Positions 1 to 7,897 of a DNA stretch of 23,044 nt are shown here, piece after piece. The DNA comes from Isotricha intestinalis. Its lineage: Eukaryota > Ciliophora > Litostomatea > Vestibuliferida > Isotrichidae. Position numbers and translations under genes: made by a program. Every line of letters begins with the position of its first letter. Position 1 is the stretch's first letter. Below the pieces are notes generated by a model. The model was not told the DNA's origin, did not search any database, and saw only the letters and a list, made by a program, of their open reading frames with translations. Where the stretch lies: positions 1 to 23,044 of the forward strand of contig JAJJLU010003950.1 in assembly GCA_023807065.1 (NCBI GenBank), in the 5' to 3' direction.

Positions 1-172
1 TTAAAATATCATAATTATAAAGTTTCTTAAATTTTTGTTTATTTATTTCTTTAACTCCAAAATAATTTCCAGTATTAATATTTTTCACTTTATAATATGA
101 ACTATATTTATTTGAAGATAAAATTTCTATTTTTTTAAATTTATTCCAAATATTATCTTCAATCACTTTCAT
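1..172 (-). CDS. Protein kinase, N-terminal fragment (3' part outside window)
   Basis: Reading the minus strand from the ATG at 172 gives 57 uninterrupted codons to the window edge. The peptide looks like the N-lobe of a eukaryotic protein kinase: 'FKKIEILSSNKYSSYYKVKN' fits a degenerate Gly-rich loop (strands beta1-beta2), and 'TGNYFGVKEINK' fits the beta3 strand, with K41 of 'GVKEI' in the place of the ATP-anchoring VAIK lysine. The glycines of GxGxxG are missing (SSNKYSS), so nucleotide binding may be atypical. The catalytic loop, DFG motif and C-lobe lie outside the window, so activity and subfamily cannot be judged. The start is the first ATG after an upstream region full of stops. The fold call rests on about 45 residues. 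Confidence 0.6.
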   Translation of the reverse strand, partial: MKVIEDNIWNKFKKIEILSSNKYSSYYKVKNINTGNYFGVKEINKQKFKKLYNYDIL

Positions 173-432
173 ATTAATATTATTTCATTAAAACTTTAAA
201 TTAAAATTTAATTTAAATAAACTTAATTTATAAAATGTTTATTTTTATGAATTAAAAAAACTAAATTAAAAAAAAGTAAAATTATTTTAAATAATATTCA
301 AATATTCTAATCAAATAAATATAAATATATTATAATTTATCAAAAAAATTAATGAATTATTCAATCAGATATGATTCATCTCAATAGTCCAATTGCTTTA
401 TTACAATTGTTTATATGTTCATAAAAATATTC

Positions 433-608
433 CTATTGTAATTTTAGTGGATAATTTTATCAAAATCCTAAAAAACATTTATTTGGAGTTTTTGTCGATT
501 CTAAAGTTGAAGCTAAGAAATGCTGATATTAATAATTCATATTTTTTTCCTTTTGTGATTAGTTCAATGGAAAAAAATCATATCATGATTAACATCAAAA
601 TTAAATAA
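433..608 (+). pseudogene. Decayed SPOC-domain C-terminal fragment (copy A)
   Basis: Bases 455-516 match 62 bases of the SPOC gene at 17767-19773 (its last part, from about 19625) with 5 mismatches. Similarity continues weakly on both sides, from about 433 (matching CDFSRKFYQ) to about 590 (matching PPVISSMEK). The frame is broken. 'FYQNPKKHLFGVFVDSK' is read in one frame, which ends at a TGA shortly after; the matching tail 'PFVISSMEK' lies in another frame. In the first frame an in-frame TAA replaces a Lys codon just before FYQ. The 71-codon open frame at 393-608 is therefore not a real gene. Its substitutions are largely conservative (L to F, I to V), so it may derive from a diverged paralogue rather than directly from the copy in this window. 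Confidence 0.85.
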
Positions 609-664
609 ATTGAAAGAAGTAAAAGAAGAACATTTACATAACATATCCCTTATTATTTATTTAT

Positions 665-880
665 TTTAAATTTTGAAATTTATATTGAAATAGGAAATTA
701 ATTGTTTGATTATCTTAAAATAAATCAATTGAATTCTTAATCTTCTTTATTATTATATTTACATCTTTTTCATCTCACAAAAAGAACAATTAATATCTTT
801 CTTGATATGAAATATTTGAATATCATAAATACCAATAATTTTCTTTTTAATTTCTTCATAATGAAAATTATTTGGAATAT
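665..880 (-). pseudogene. Decayed DUF285-protein N-terminal fragment
   Basis: On the minus strand this stretch encodes 'KKIIGIYDIQ' followed by 'KKDINCSF' and then several stops. At the DNA level it aligns in order with the N-terminal part of the DUF285 gene at 19921-20438. Shared blocks are the 'ATTGGTATTTATGATATT' start, an 'AATAAAGAAGATT' block, 'AATTCAATTGATTTA', and a final 'TTTCAATATAAATTTCAAAA' against 'TTTCAATATAAGTTTCAAAA'. Multiple TAA codons and indels rule out function. No leucine-rich DUF285 repeats follow, so only the leader region is kept here. Confidence 0.6.
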
Positions 881-1362
881 CATTTATATTTTTTTGAAAA
901 TAAATTCATCTATTTCATATATCTTTAAATTCACCTTGATTAATACTTCAAAAAAGAATTAATAGGAGAATTTGAAAAACTAATTTAGAAGGAATATTAA
1001 AATATATATGTTTATTATTATTTTTATTTTTATAATTTCTACAAAATATAAGAAAGTGAATCTTCATTTCCAATATATTGAATAATAACAAATTATCATC
1101 TTTATATTCTTCATAAACATTTTTATACCCCCTCCAATTATCAATTGTTGAATATAATTTTTATTTTTTTTGTTCATTATCAAATATTTAAATACAAGTA
1201 CAATCTAAATTTTCATTTTATATATATACTTATTAAATTTAAGAATAAATGAAAATAAAAATTTAATCATAAACTAATAAAAATAAATAATAAAACTTAA
1301 AATTTAAATAAATTATTATAATTGACAAATAATAATATTTGAATATATAAACCATGATTTTT
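881..1362. other. Gene-free stretch with possible coding relics
   Basis: No intact gene. The minus strand carries short open stretches separated by stops, such as 'KHIYFNIPSKLVFQIL' near 960-1010 and 'WRGYKNVYEEYKDDN' near 1100-1135. These look more protein-like than the plain A/T spacer beside them and may be an older upstream part of the decayed DUF285-type gene or a separate relic. I could not assign them to a family. From about 1200 to 1362 there is only AT-rich spacer downstream of the TM9SF gene. Confidence 0.3.
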
Positions 1363-3267
1363 TTAATCAATTTTGACTTTAGAATAAATATAATATAAAA
1401 AAGTAAAAGTTAAAATAACTCCCATTGATCCACAAACAAGAGCAATAACAGCAGAGATTAAAATCATGAGAAGAAAATAAACAACAATAGCAGTAATTCT
1501 AGAAATATTTAAAGAGCAAAAATAATAAATAGAATAAGCGAAAGTAGAAATAGAAGGAGAAGCACTAATAAAGAAAGATTTCCACATCCAATGATAATCA
1601 CCATGACATAAATTAAAATAAACAACTATAATTGACATTTCAGAAGATAAAATAACAGCAAAAAAAGCAGAAGAAGAAATAAAAGAAGCTAAATAATATA
1701 TTTGAAATCTCCATAAATAACGCATTAAGAAATTAAATTCAAATATAATTGTTGCAAATGGTAAAATTCCAGTAAACCAAATAATATATTTTAATTCTAA
1801 ATAAAATGGTTTTTTTCTTATTTTTCTTGGTACTGTATTTACTTTGCAAGGAAATTTAAAATTTTTTTTCCTTTGAATTGCTATTAATGAGCCTAAAAAA
1901 ATTAAAGGAAATGATATACAAATCCATAAAAAAAGTAAAATTTCCATTTCTGAAATTTTAAAACCTACTGAAGATTTTTCTAAAGAAAATAATATTCTTA
2001 CTATGATTAATATTAATAATGCAATTACTGGAAAAAGAAAAGCAGTTATGAAAGTATTTTTTATCCAATTATTATTCCCTGAAAAAATTTTATATACAGT
2101 TGTAGAAAAATATCCTCCAAAAAAACCCATAAAACATAATGAAATAATCATATAATTTATTAAATCTCCTCTTCTTTCTGGTTTAACAAATCCAATAACA
2201 TTAAAAAATAAACATATTATTAAACTTAATAATAATTCTATTCCAGTTCCAATTAAAGCACAAAATAATATTAAATGTTTAGGTTTTCTAAATACATCAT
2301 AACAAACTTGTTTCCAACCATATTCATCAATAATATCATTAAATAATATATTTTTATTATATTTATCAACATCTTTATTTATTATTTTAGATAAAATATA
2401 AATAATAAAAAAAGAGAAAATAAATAAAAGTATATTTGAAAAAATTAATCCAAACCAATGATATTGTTTTCCTTTTCTAATATATCGATCCCATCTTGAA
2501 GAAAAAGTTTTATTAGATTTTATCCAATAAACATCATAAGTGAAAATAATATGACTTTCATCAACTTGTTGATTAAGAAACAAAGAATATTTTCTTCCAG
2601 GATATAAATCATCATTAAAGATATTATTATTTTCATTAAAACAATTAAAAGTAGAATTTTGTTTAATTGAAATAGGTTCAATTCCAAAACCAACAATTTG
2701 AAAATTTCCTTCTTTTTCATTAATTTCAATATATAAATTAAAATGATTATAAATATAATATTTATCGTTTTTTTTATATCCAATAGCAGGACCAACAATA
2801 TAACTAATAACAGTTTTATTTTTATCATAATCAATTCTTATTCTTCCAGCAAGAAGAGAATCTAAATAAAAATTAGTATAATAATGATTATCAATTAACC
2901 ATTTAAAATTATTAATATTATTTTCATTTAAATCTATTTCACATGCAAATTTACATGTTTCATTCTTATTTATTTTTATGGTGTAATTTGAATATTCTGC
3001 TCTTGTTCCTGTTAAAAGTTCTGTAAATGTTTCATCTGGCTTTGTTGCATTTTTGTCTATACATAAATTTAGGGAATGATATGTAAATGGAATTTGAGTT
3101 GTTATTGAATTTAACATATTTACTATTATTCCTAATGTCTTGTTCTCTTTGTATAACTATTTTTTTGGTTTAAAGAAATTATTGTTTACGTAATGTTTTG
3201 AAAAAAATGTACATAATGAATTTTTGATTATTATTGTAATTAAATATAATATTATCTTTACTTTCAT
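1363..3267 (-). CDS. TM9SF (nonaspanin/EMP70) nine-TM protein, two exons
   Basis: The protein is a transmembrane 9 superfamily member, a Golgi/endosomal multi-pass protein involved in membrane sorting. The lumenal N-terminal domain has the family pattern 'VNMLNSITTQIPFTYHSLNL' and 'ELLTGTRAEYSNY'. It is followed by about nine hydrophobic segments and the canonical C-terminus 'YSKVKID', whose KxD-type tail is a known Golgi-retention signal in the family. The long open frame begins at an ATG at 3117, but homology ('YKENKTLGIIVN') continues upstream in the same frame. A signal peptide ('MKVKIILYLITIII...SLC') begins at 3267, with one in-frame TAG between the two. A 33-nt GTA...TAG intron at 3157-3189 removes that TAG and keeps frame, giving 26 + 597 = 623 residues, normal for the family. 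The gene is divergent from the HECT gene, with 150 bp between start codons. The family call is secure; the first exon is inferred. Confidence 0.9.
3157..3189 (-). other. Probable 33-nt spliceosomal mini-intron in the TM9SF gene
   Basis: On the minus strand the segment begins GTAAACAATA and ends AAAAAATAG, which matches the GTA...TAG ends of very short ciliate introns. It is 33 nt long (a multiple of 3, phase 0), and its last three bases are the only in-frame stop between the signal peptide and the conserved lumenal domain. Splicing would join '...FFSKHY' to 'LYKENKTLG...'. The alternatives are a real premature stop with initiation at 3117, readthrough, or a sequence error. Confidence 0.6.
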
Positions 3268-3417
3268 TTTATTTTTTTTTTTGATTAATTTTTGGTTTTT
3301 ATTTTAATTTGTTTATTTAATATTTGAGATTTTTTTATAAAAAATAAAAAAAAATATATTATAATATAAAAACTGAATATATAATTAAAATCGACATCAT
3401 AAAAAATTAATCAGAAA
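3268..3417. promoter_or_regulatory. Divergent promoter region, TM9SF / HECT ligase
   Basis: The 150 bp between the proposed TM9SF start (minus strand) and the HECT start (plus strand) must hold both promoters. It is almost pure A/T with long T and A runs, and a TATA-like 'aatatattataatataaaa' lies about 40-65 bp upstream of the HECT ATG. No other motif is recognisable. Confidence 0.4.
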
Positions 3418-5121
3418 ATGGGTTCATGTGCATCAGATGATTCAAAAGATACTTCAAAAAGAAAGGAAGAAGAGAAGAAAAATGTTGAAACTAATGATGA
3501 AATTAAGGAAAAATTAGTAGTATCAAATGGAAAAAGTGGTAATAAGCTTCAAAGGAGAAAATCAATAAATCATATTTTATTACAAAATAAAGTACCTCAA
3601 AGAAATGATTCTAAGAAATTAACATTTCAAAGGAAACAATCTATCAAATATTTAAATGAATTTAAGAACAATGATCAAATGCATAATAAGAATTTTCTTT
3701 TAAATCGTTTAGCAAAGACTTTAACAAAAAATACTTTAAATAGAGAAGAATATGAGAAAAAAGCAAAAGAAGATACACCAGAATATGTAATTGATTGGAA
3801 ATTAGAAAGACATAAAAATATGATAACTTATACATGGAAAAATATGGGTTTAATAAAATTAACGAAAGAACTAATTGATGATGTAATTAAAATGAGTCCT
3901 GAAGAAGCAAAAGATTGTGATTGTTTATATAAGAAAAGAATATGGTTACATTTTTATATTGTTACTCATCTTCTTCATAAAAGAGATAAAGAAAATCCTT
4001 TAATTATTATTCATAGAAATAATATTTTAGAAGAATCATATAATCAATTTATGACTACTACTGATTTAAATTTATTAGAACCTCTTCAAGTTCATTTTGT
4101 TGATGAAGTCGCTCATGATGAAGGAGGTGTTTATCGAGAATGGTATGCTTGTTTGTTTAAAGAATTTTTCAATGAAAAAAATAATTTATTCTGTGAAAAT
4201 CCTTTTAAATCTTCTTATAATGGTACTTTCATTATTAATTTAAAATATGATAAAAAAAAATTAGGATATTTCCAATTTTTCGGAAAATTAATGGTTAAAG
4301 CTATTGTTGATAATGTTTATATGAATGAACATTTAAATTTAACGGTTATTAAAAATTTACTTAATAAAAAAATTGAATTGGAAGAAATGAAATTTTATGA
4401 TTTAAGTGTTTATAATTCCTTGAAAACAATTTTAGAAACAAAAATTGAAAGTAATGAAAATTTAAAAGAAATGACTTTTACATATAATTTAACAGATGGA
4501 AACGGAAAAATATATGAAATAGAATTAGTTCCAGAAGGAAAAAATATGTATTTAACAGATGAAAATAAAAATACATTTATTGAAAAAGTAATTTATTATG
4601 AAACATATTATAAATATAAAGAACCAATGGATAAAATAAAAGAAGGATTTTATAGTGTTATTCAAGATGATATAATAGGAAAATTTTATACTTCAAGAGA
4701 ATTAGATTTTGAAATTGTAGGTTTTAAAATAGTAGATTTACAAGATTGGAAAAAAAATACAATTTATAAAGGTGAATTTAATGAAAATCATGAAACAATA
4801 AAAATGTTTTGGGATTATCTTTCTACAATGAAACAAGAAGATTTAATGAAATTTTTTGAATTTTGTACTGGTTTATGTAATGTACCTGTTAATGGCTTTG
4901 GATCTTTAAAAGGAATTGGAAATAAAATACAAAAATTTACTATTGAACCTTTAATTGATTATGATCCTGTTAATAAGAAAACTAATAATCAATTTAAATT
5001 AATTGAAGCTAAAACTTGCTTTAATAGAATTATGCTTCCTTTATATAAAAAGAAAGAAGAATTAAAAAAAGCTATGGATATTATTCTTAATTTTGATTCT
5101 GCTTATTTTGGTTTGGAATAA
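3418..5121 (+). CDS. HECT-domain E3 ubiquitin ligase with acylated-type N-terminus
   Basis: This is a HECT E3 ligase of 567 residues, which takes ubiquitin from an E2 onto its own cysteine before passing it to substrates. The C-terminal ~350 residues form the HECT domain: 'VHFVDEVAHDEGGVYREWY' (N-lobe, about 225-243), 'FQFFGKLMVKAIVDN' (285-299), 'FEFCTGLCNVPVNGFG' (480-495), and the catalytic 'AKTCFNRIMLPLY' with Cys534 and the following LP motif. It ends in a hydrophobic/acidic 'YFGLE' tail. The N-terminus 'MGSCASDDSK' has Gly2, Ser6 and Cys4, the classic N-myristoylation plus palmitoylation pattern, so membrane targeting is likely. No WW, C2, RLD or ankyrin repeats are visible; residues 10-115 are basic and low complexity. 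Possible basophilic-kinase sites are 'RRKS' (46-49) and 'RKQS' (72-75). Substrates are unknown. Confidence 0.92.
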   Translation: MGSCASDDSKDTSKRKEEEKKNVETNDEIKEKLVVSNGKSGNKLQRRKSINHILLQNKVPQRNDSKKLTFQRKQSIKYLNEFKNNDQMHNKNFLLNRLAKTLTKNTLNREEYEKKAKEDTPEYVIDWKLERHKNMITYTWKNMGLIKLTKELIDDVIKMSPEEAKDCDCLYKKRIWLHFYIVTHLLHKRDKENPLIIIHRNNILEESYNQFMTTTDLNLLEPLQVHFVDEVAHDEGGVYREWYACLFKEFFNEKNNLFCENPFKSSYNGTFIINLKYDKKKLGYFQFFGKLMVKAIVDNVYMNEHLNLTVIKNLLNKKIELEEMKFYDLSVYNSLKTILETKIESNENLKEMTFTYNLTDGNGKIYEIELVPEGKNMYLTDENKNTFIEKVIYYETYYKYKEPMDKIKEGFYSVIQDDIIGKFYTSRELDFEIVGFKIVDLQDWKKNTIYKGEFNENHETIKMFWDYLSTMKQEDLMKFFEFCTGLCNVPVNGFGSLKGIGNKIQKFTIEPLIDYDPVNKKTNNQFKLIEAKTCFNRIMLPLYKKKEELKKAMDIILNFDSAYFGLE

Positions 5122-5674
5122 TTAATATTTTTAGTTTAATATTGAATTAAAAAAAAGGTAAATTGATATAATAGGGTTTTTTTATGTTTTAAAATTTAAT
5201 TTTAAATTTATATTTATTATAAGATGTAAAAAATAAAATTTATGAAAAGAATAAATTATTTTGGGAAAAGTATCAATATAATTATAATATATTTCTTTCT
5301 GAGATATGAGGATGTTTAATATTATTTTAATAATATTATTTTTAAAGAGGAAAAACAAATATATTTTTGTAGAAATAATGAATAAATTAAGAAAGTTTAT
5401 GAATAATTATAAAAAATTAACTTTTTGTTATAAAGTTTTTGATATTTATTTTGATTTTCAAAATAATTATATATAATTTATTTCATTGACAATAAAAAAA
5501 TTAATAAAATTGAGATTTTTGTAATAAAAACTAATGAACTTTAATTTTTATAAGTTATATAATATTTTACTTATTAAAAAATTATAAACTTTTAGAAGAA
5601 TGAAAAATGGTCGATTTATATAAATTTGAAAACCCTTTGAGATTTAAAATTTTGAATTTATATATTGATTTTAT
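5122..5674. other. Gene-free stretch between HECT gene and small membrane ORF
   Basis: No complete gene. On the plus strand a stretch around 5236-5300 reads 'KIYEKNKLFWEKYQYNYN' before stops appear, which could be a coding relic, but I cannot assign it. The rest is AT-rich with stops in all frames. No tRNA-like GC-rich folding segment was seen. Confidence 0.3.
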
Positions 5675-5866
5675 TTAATATGTAGAAAATCTTTTTATTA
5701 ATGTTATAATTATAAGTATTATTATTAGAATCACTAAAACTATTACTATTAATAAACCTGATTTTATTATCATATTTCTTATTTTAATTCCTCTGTTTTT
5801 ATTAATTGCTATTTGAATATCATCAAAATCAAATTCTTCTCTGAAATAACTTTCTTTATCATTCAT
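5675..5866 (-). CDS. Small single-pass membrane protein (63 aa), unknown function
   Basis: This open frame has a hydrophilic, acidic N-terminus ('MNDKESYFREEFDFDDIQ'), a basic linker ('NKNRGIKIRNMIIKSG'), one long hydrophobic segment of about 22 residues rich in Ile/Val/Leu (about 35-57), and a short basic tail 'KRFSTY'. That layout resembles a tail-anchored or type II single-pass protein. It ends in TAA, and stops occur soon upstream of the ATG. In such AT-rich DNA a hydrophobic run can arise by chance from ATT/ATA/GTT codons, but the charged N-terminus in the same frame favours a real small gene. No family is recognised. Its neighbours are the HECT gene on one side and decayed SPOC sequence on the other. 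Confidence 0.45.
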   Translation of the reverse strand: MNDKESYFREEFDFDDIQIAINKNRGIKIRNMIIKSGLLIVIVLVILIIILIIITLIKRFSTY

Positions 5867-6081
5867 ATTAAAAATATTTAAATGTAAAATTTCAATAATT
5901 ATTATTTTTATAATAAAAAATTATTGTGTTTATATTTAGTTTCTAAATATTAAATATTATATAAAAAAAAATAAAGCTCAAAAAACACTCTATTTTCTAT
6001 TTAGAATAATATTATTTTATTTTTTATAAAATTATATTTTTACAATTTTTCCTGTTCATATTTATAACTAAAAGAATTCAA

Positions 6082-6225
6082 TTATTTACTTTTTTTGATG
6101 TATATAAATTTATCTAAATAATTATTCGATAATTTTTCATTAAATTTTAAAAAAAGATTTTTGCTTCTTTCTCTTTCTTCATAAATCGATATTCTATTTT
6201 TTAGAATATCTAAATATGGAATTTT
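6082..6225 (-). other. Unassigned 47-codon open stretch
   Basis: The minus strand reads 47 codons, starting 'KIPYLDILKNRISIYEERER' and ending 'FIYIKKSK' at a TAA, just downstream of the decayed SPOC fragment. It has no ATG; a TGA lies directly upstream. Its charged, helix-like composition is unlike the flanking spacer. It may be the relic of a C-terminus carried along with the SPOC copy, or chance. The flanking stretch 5867-6081 shows nothing recognisable. Confidence 0.25.
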
Positions 6226-6229
6226 TCAA

Positions 6230-6445
6230 TTCAAATAAAAAATATATTTATAACAAATTTAAATTCAAAAGAATTTAGAAATAAATATAAAATAATTTGA
6301 TTTTTTCTTTGAATTTTAATAACTCCAACTCTTTGTTTTTCATTAAAATAATGAATATAATTTTTAAATCCTTCACATAGAAAAAGCAACAATTCCTAAT
6401 AAAGTTCTTTAATTATTTCTTTATATTTTGTTTTATGTTATATTG
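6230..6445 (-). pseudogene. Decayed SPOC-domain fragment (copy B)
   Basis: Reading the minus strand, bases 6378 down to 6301 match 78 bases of the intact SPOC gene (about 19507-19584, encoding 'CEGFKNYIHYFNEKQRVGV' and beyond) with only 2 mismatches. The match continues upstream through 'ACATAAAACAAAATAT...GAAATAATTAAA' and 'TTATTAGGAATTGTTGCTTTTTCT'. A deletion of about 18 bases removes the part encoding roughly 'PQNITQ', and a base is lost near the 'KRPLLG' codons, so the frame is broken. Downstream similarity fades after 'TTATTTTATATTTA' (ILYL). It lies antisense to copy A at 433-608 and covers mainly the preceding half of the domain. Confidence 0.88.
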
Positions 6446-6572
6446 TTTATCACTAATTTATTATGATAGTGAAAATAAATGATTTTTAAAGTGTAAAAGA
6501 ATGTTTATGATTTAATAAGTTAATTTTTAAAATTTATTTATTATTGAAAATAAAATTAATACGACAAAAATT

Positions 6573-7829
6573 TTATTGAAGTAAATGAGGAGTATAATCA
6601 AAATTTTCATCTAATTCATTAGCTCTGATTTTTTTTGTTTTTTTAAATAACAGTCTAAAATATAAAAAAGATAAAATAATAATTATAAATAAAAAGAATA
6701 AAGATAAAATTTGAAAAAAACCAAAAAATTTTTTATCATTAATTGAAGTATAAAAACCAATTATTTCTCTATCTTGATCAAAAACCATTTGAAATTTTTT
6801 CATAAATGGAGTTCCTAAAATCCATTTTAAACCATTTAATTGAAAAACAATTAAAAAATAATATTTATTATTTACTTTAATAAATAAATCTTTATAATCA
6901 AATTGAAAAGTAAAATTTAATATTTTATTATAAAATTTTAATTGAGGAAAATTTGTTATATTAACATCATCAAAACAAGAATAATAAAATAATTCTTTAT
7001 TATTAGTATAATTTAATTGACAAATTCCATTTTTAATATATACAGAAAAAAATTTACTTTGAATGAAATTATTATAATATTTATTAGAAATAATAACACC
7101 ATAATCAAAAGAAAATTTAATTAAAATATTATTATCAATTTCATCTTTATCAGAATAAATATTATCAAAAGTAAATTGCCAATATTTTTGATAAGCATCA
7201 GTTTCAACTTTAGTATAAATAAAATTTTTAGATAAATAATTTGAATCATATTCATCTGGATTTTTTCCTATTAAAATTTCACCTTTATTATTTTCTTGAA
7301 ATTTAATAGTAAATACATATGAATTTATTATATTTAAATTTTTTAATTCATATATAAAATTTCTTTCTTTTGTTTTAAATAAATCCATATTTTTAAATCC
7401 TATTATCATTGATTTTATTTCTTTGTCAAATACATTTTTTGTTGCAAGCATAAATTTAAAATTTTCTAAATTTATTTTTTTTTCTTTATTATCGAATAAT
7501 ATTATATTATCAGAAGAAAAAATTCCAGAAGAATAATCTTCATATTTTATATTTAATTCTTCTTCTTTTATTTTTTTATATGTTTTTGACAATAAAGAAT
7601 TATATGATTTATTTTCAAATATATAAAAAGAATATTCATTCATTGTTATTCTTGATTTTATTATTTGTTTTGGATTTCCTATTTCGAAATTTGTTGAAAA
7701 ATTCAGATATAAAGTGTCTTTTTCAAAATTATAATTTTTTTCTTCACTTTTTATTAATTCTAAAGGAATTTTTATTATGGAAAATGAAAAATGAAATTGG
7801 AATAATAAAAACATCAGTAAATATTTCAT
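6573..7829 (-). CDS. Membrane-anchored pepsin-like (A1) protein, catalytically degenerate
   Basis: This 418-residue protein has a clear signal peptide ('MKYLLMFLLFQFHFSFS'), an A1 aspartic-peptidase-like lumenal region, and one C-terminal TM helix (about 369-395) with a basic cytosolic tail. Fold markers are 'FSTNFEIGNPKQ' (45-55), 'FDYGVIISNKYYNNFI' (241-256, second active-site region), a Cys pair at 270/285, and 'KWILGTPFMKKFQMVFDQDR' with 'IIGFY' (335-360), the typical C-lobe end of pepsins. The first catalytic DTG is absent: that position reads 'TMNEYSFYIF'. The second keeps Asp242 but reads FDYG rather than D[ST]G. It is therefore probably not an active protease; a binding or scaffold role on endomembranes or the cell surface is an inference. 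It is divergent from the next gene with only 68 bp between starts. Confidence 0.75.
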   Translation of the reverse strand: MKYLLMFLLFQFHFSFSIIKIPLELIKSEEKNYNFEKDTLYLNFSTNFEIGNPKQIIKSRITMNEYSFYIFENKSYNSLLSKTYKKIKEEELNIKYEDYSSGIFSSDNIILFDNKEKKINLENFKFMLATKNVFDKEIKSMIIGFKNMDLFKTKERNFIYELKNLNIINSYVFTIKFQENNKGEILIGKNPDEYDSNYLSKNFIYTKVETDAYQKYWQFTFDNIYSDKDEIDNNILIKFSFDYGVIISNKYYNNFIQSKFFSVYIKNGICQLNYTNNKELFYYSCFDDVNITNFPQLKFYNKILNFTFQFDYKDLFIKVNNKYYFLIVFQLNGLKWILGTPFMKKFQMVFDQDREIIGFYTSINDKKFFGFFQILSLFFLFIIIILSFLYFRLLFKKTKKIRANELDENFDYTPHLLQ

Positions 7830-7897
7830 GTTTTAAAAAAATAAAAATCATTAATTTTTTATTTAAAAAAAATAGTAAAAAAAAATTTATATTTTAA
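7830..7897. promoter_or_regulatory. 68-bp divergent promoter region
   Basis: Only 68 bp separate the start codons of the pepsin-like gene (minus) and the helical-propeller gene (plus). Both promoters and 5' leaders must fit here or overlap the coding sequences. The region is A/T only apart from scattered C/G; no specific element is recognised. An in-frame TAA directly precedes the plus-strand ATG, which fixes that start. Confidence 0.4.

Noticed and set aside
393..608. 71-codon plus-strand open frame as a real small gene
   Set aside because: Its DNA matches the SPOC gene in a different frame over most of its length, so the open frame is a by-product of a pseudogene.
2520..2834. 104-codon minus-strand frame rich in Leu/Ile/Lys
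   Set aside because: Overlaps the TM9SF lumenal domain in another frame; the TM9SF frame has clear homology.
3157..3159. TAG read as glutamine (code change) in the TM9SF gene
   Set aside because: Only one case, and a frame-keeping GTA...TAG intron explains it. None of the long frames uses TAG or TAA as sense codons, and glutamine is always CAA/CAG.
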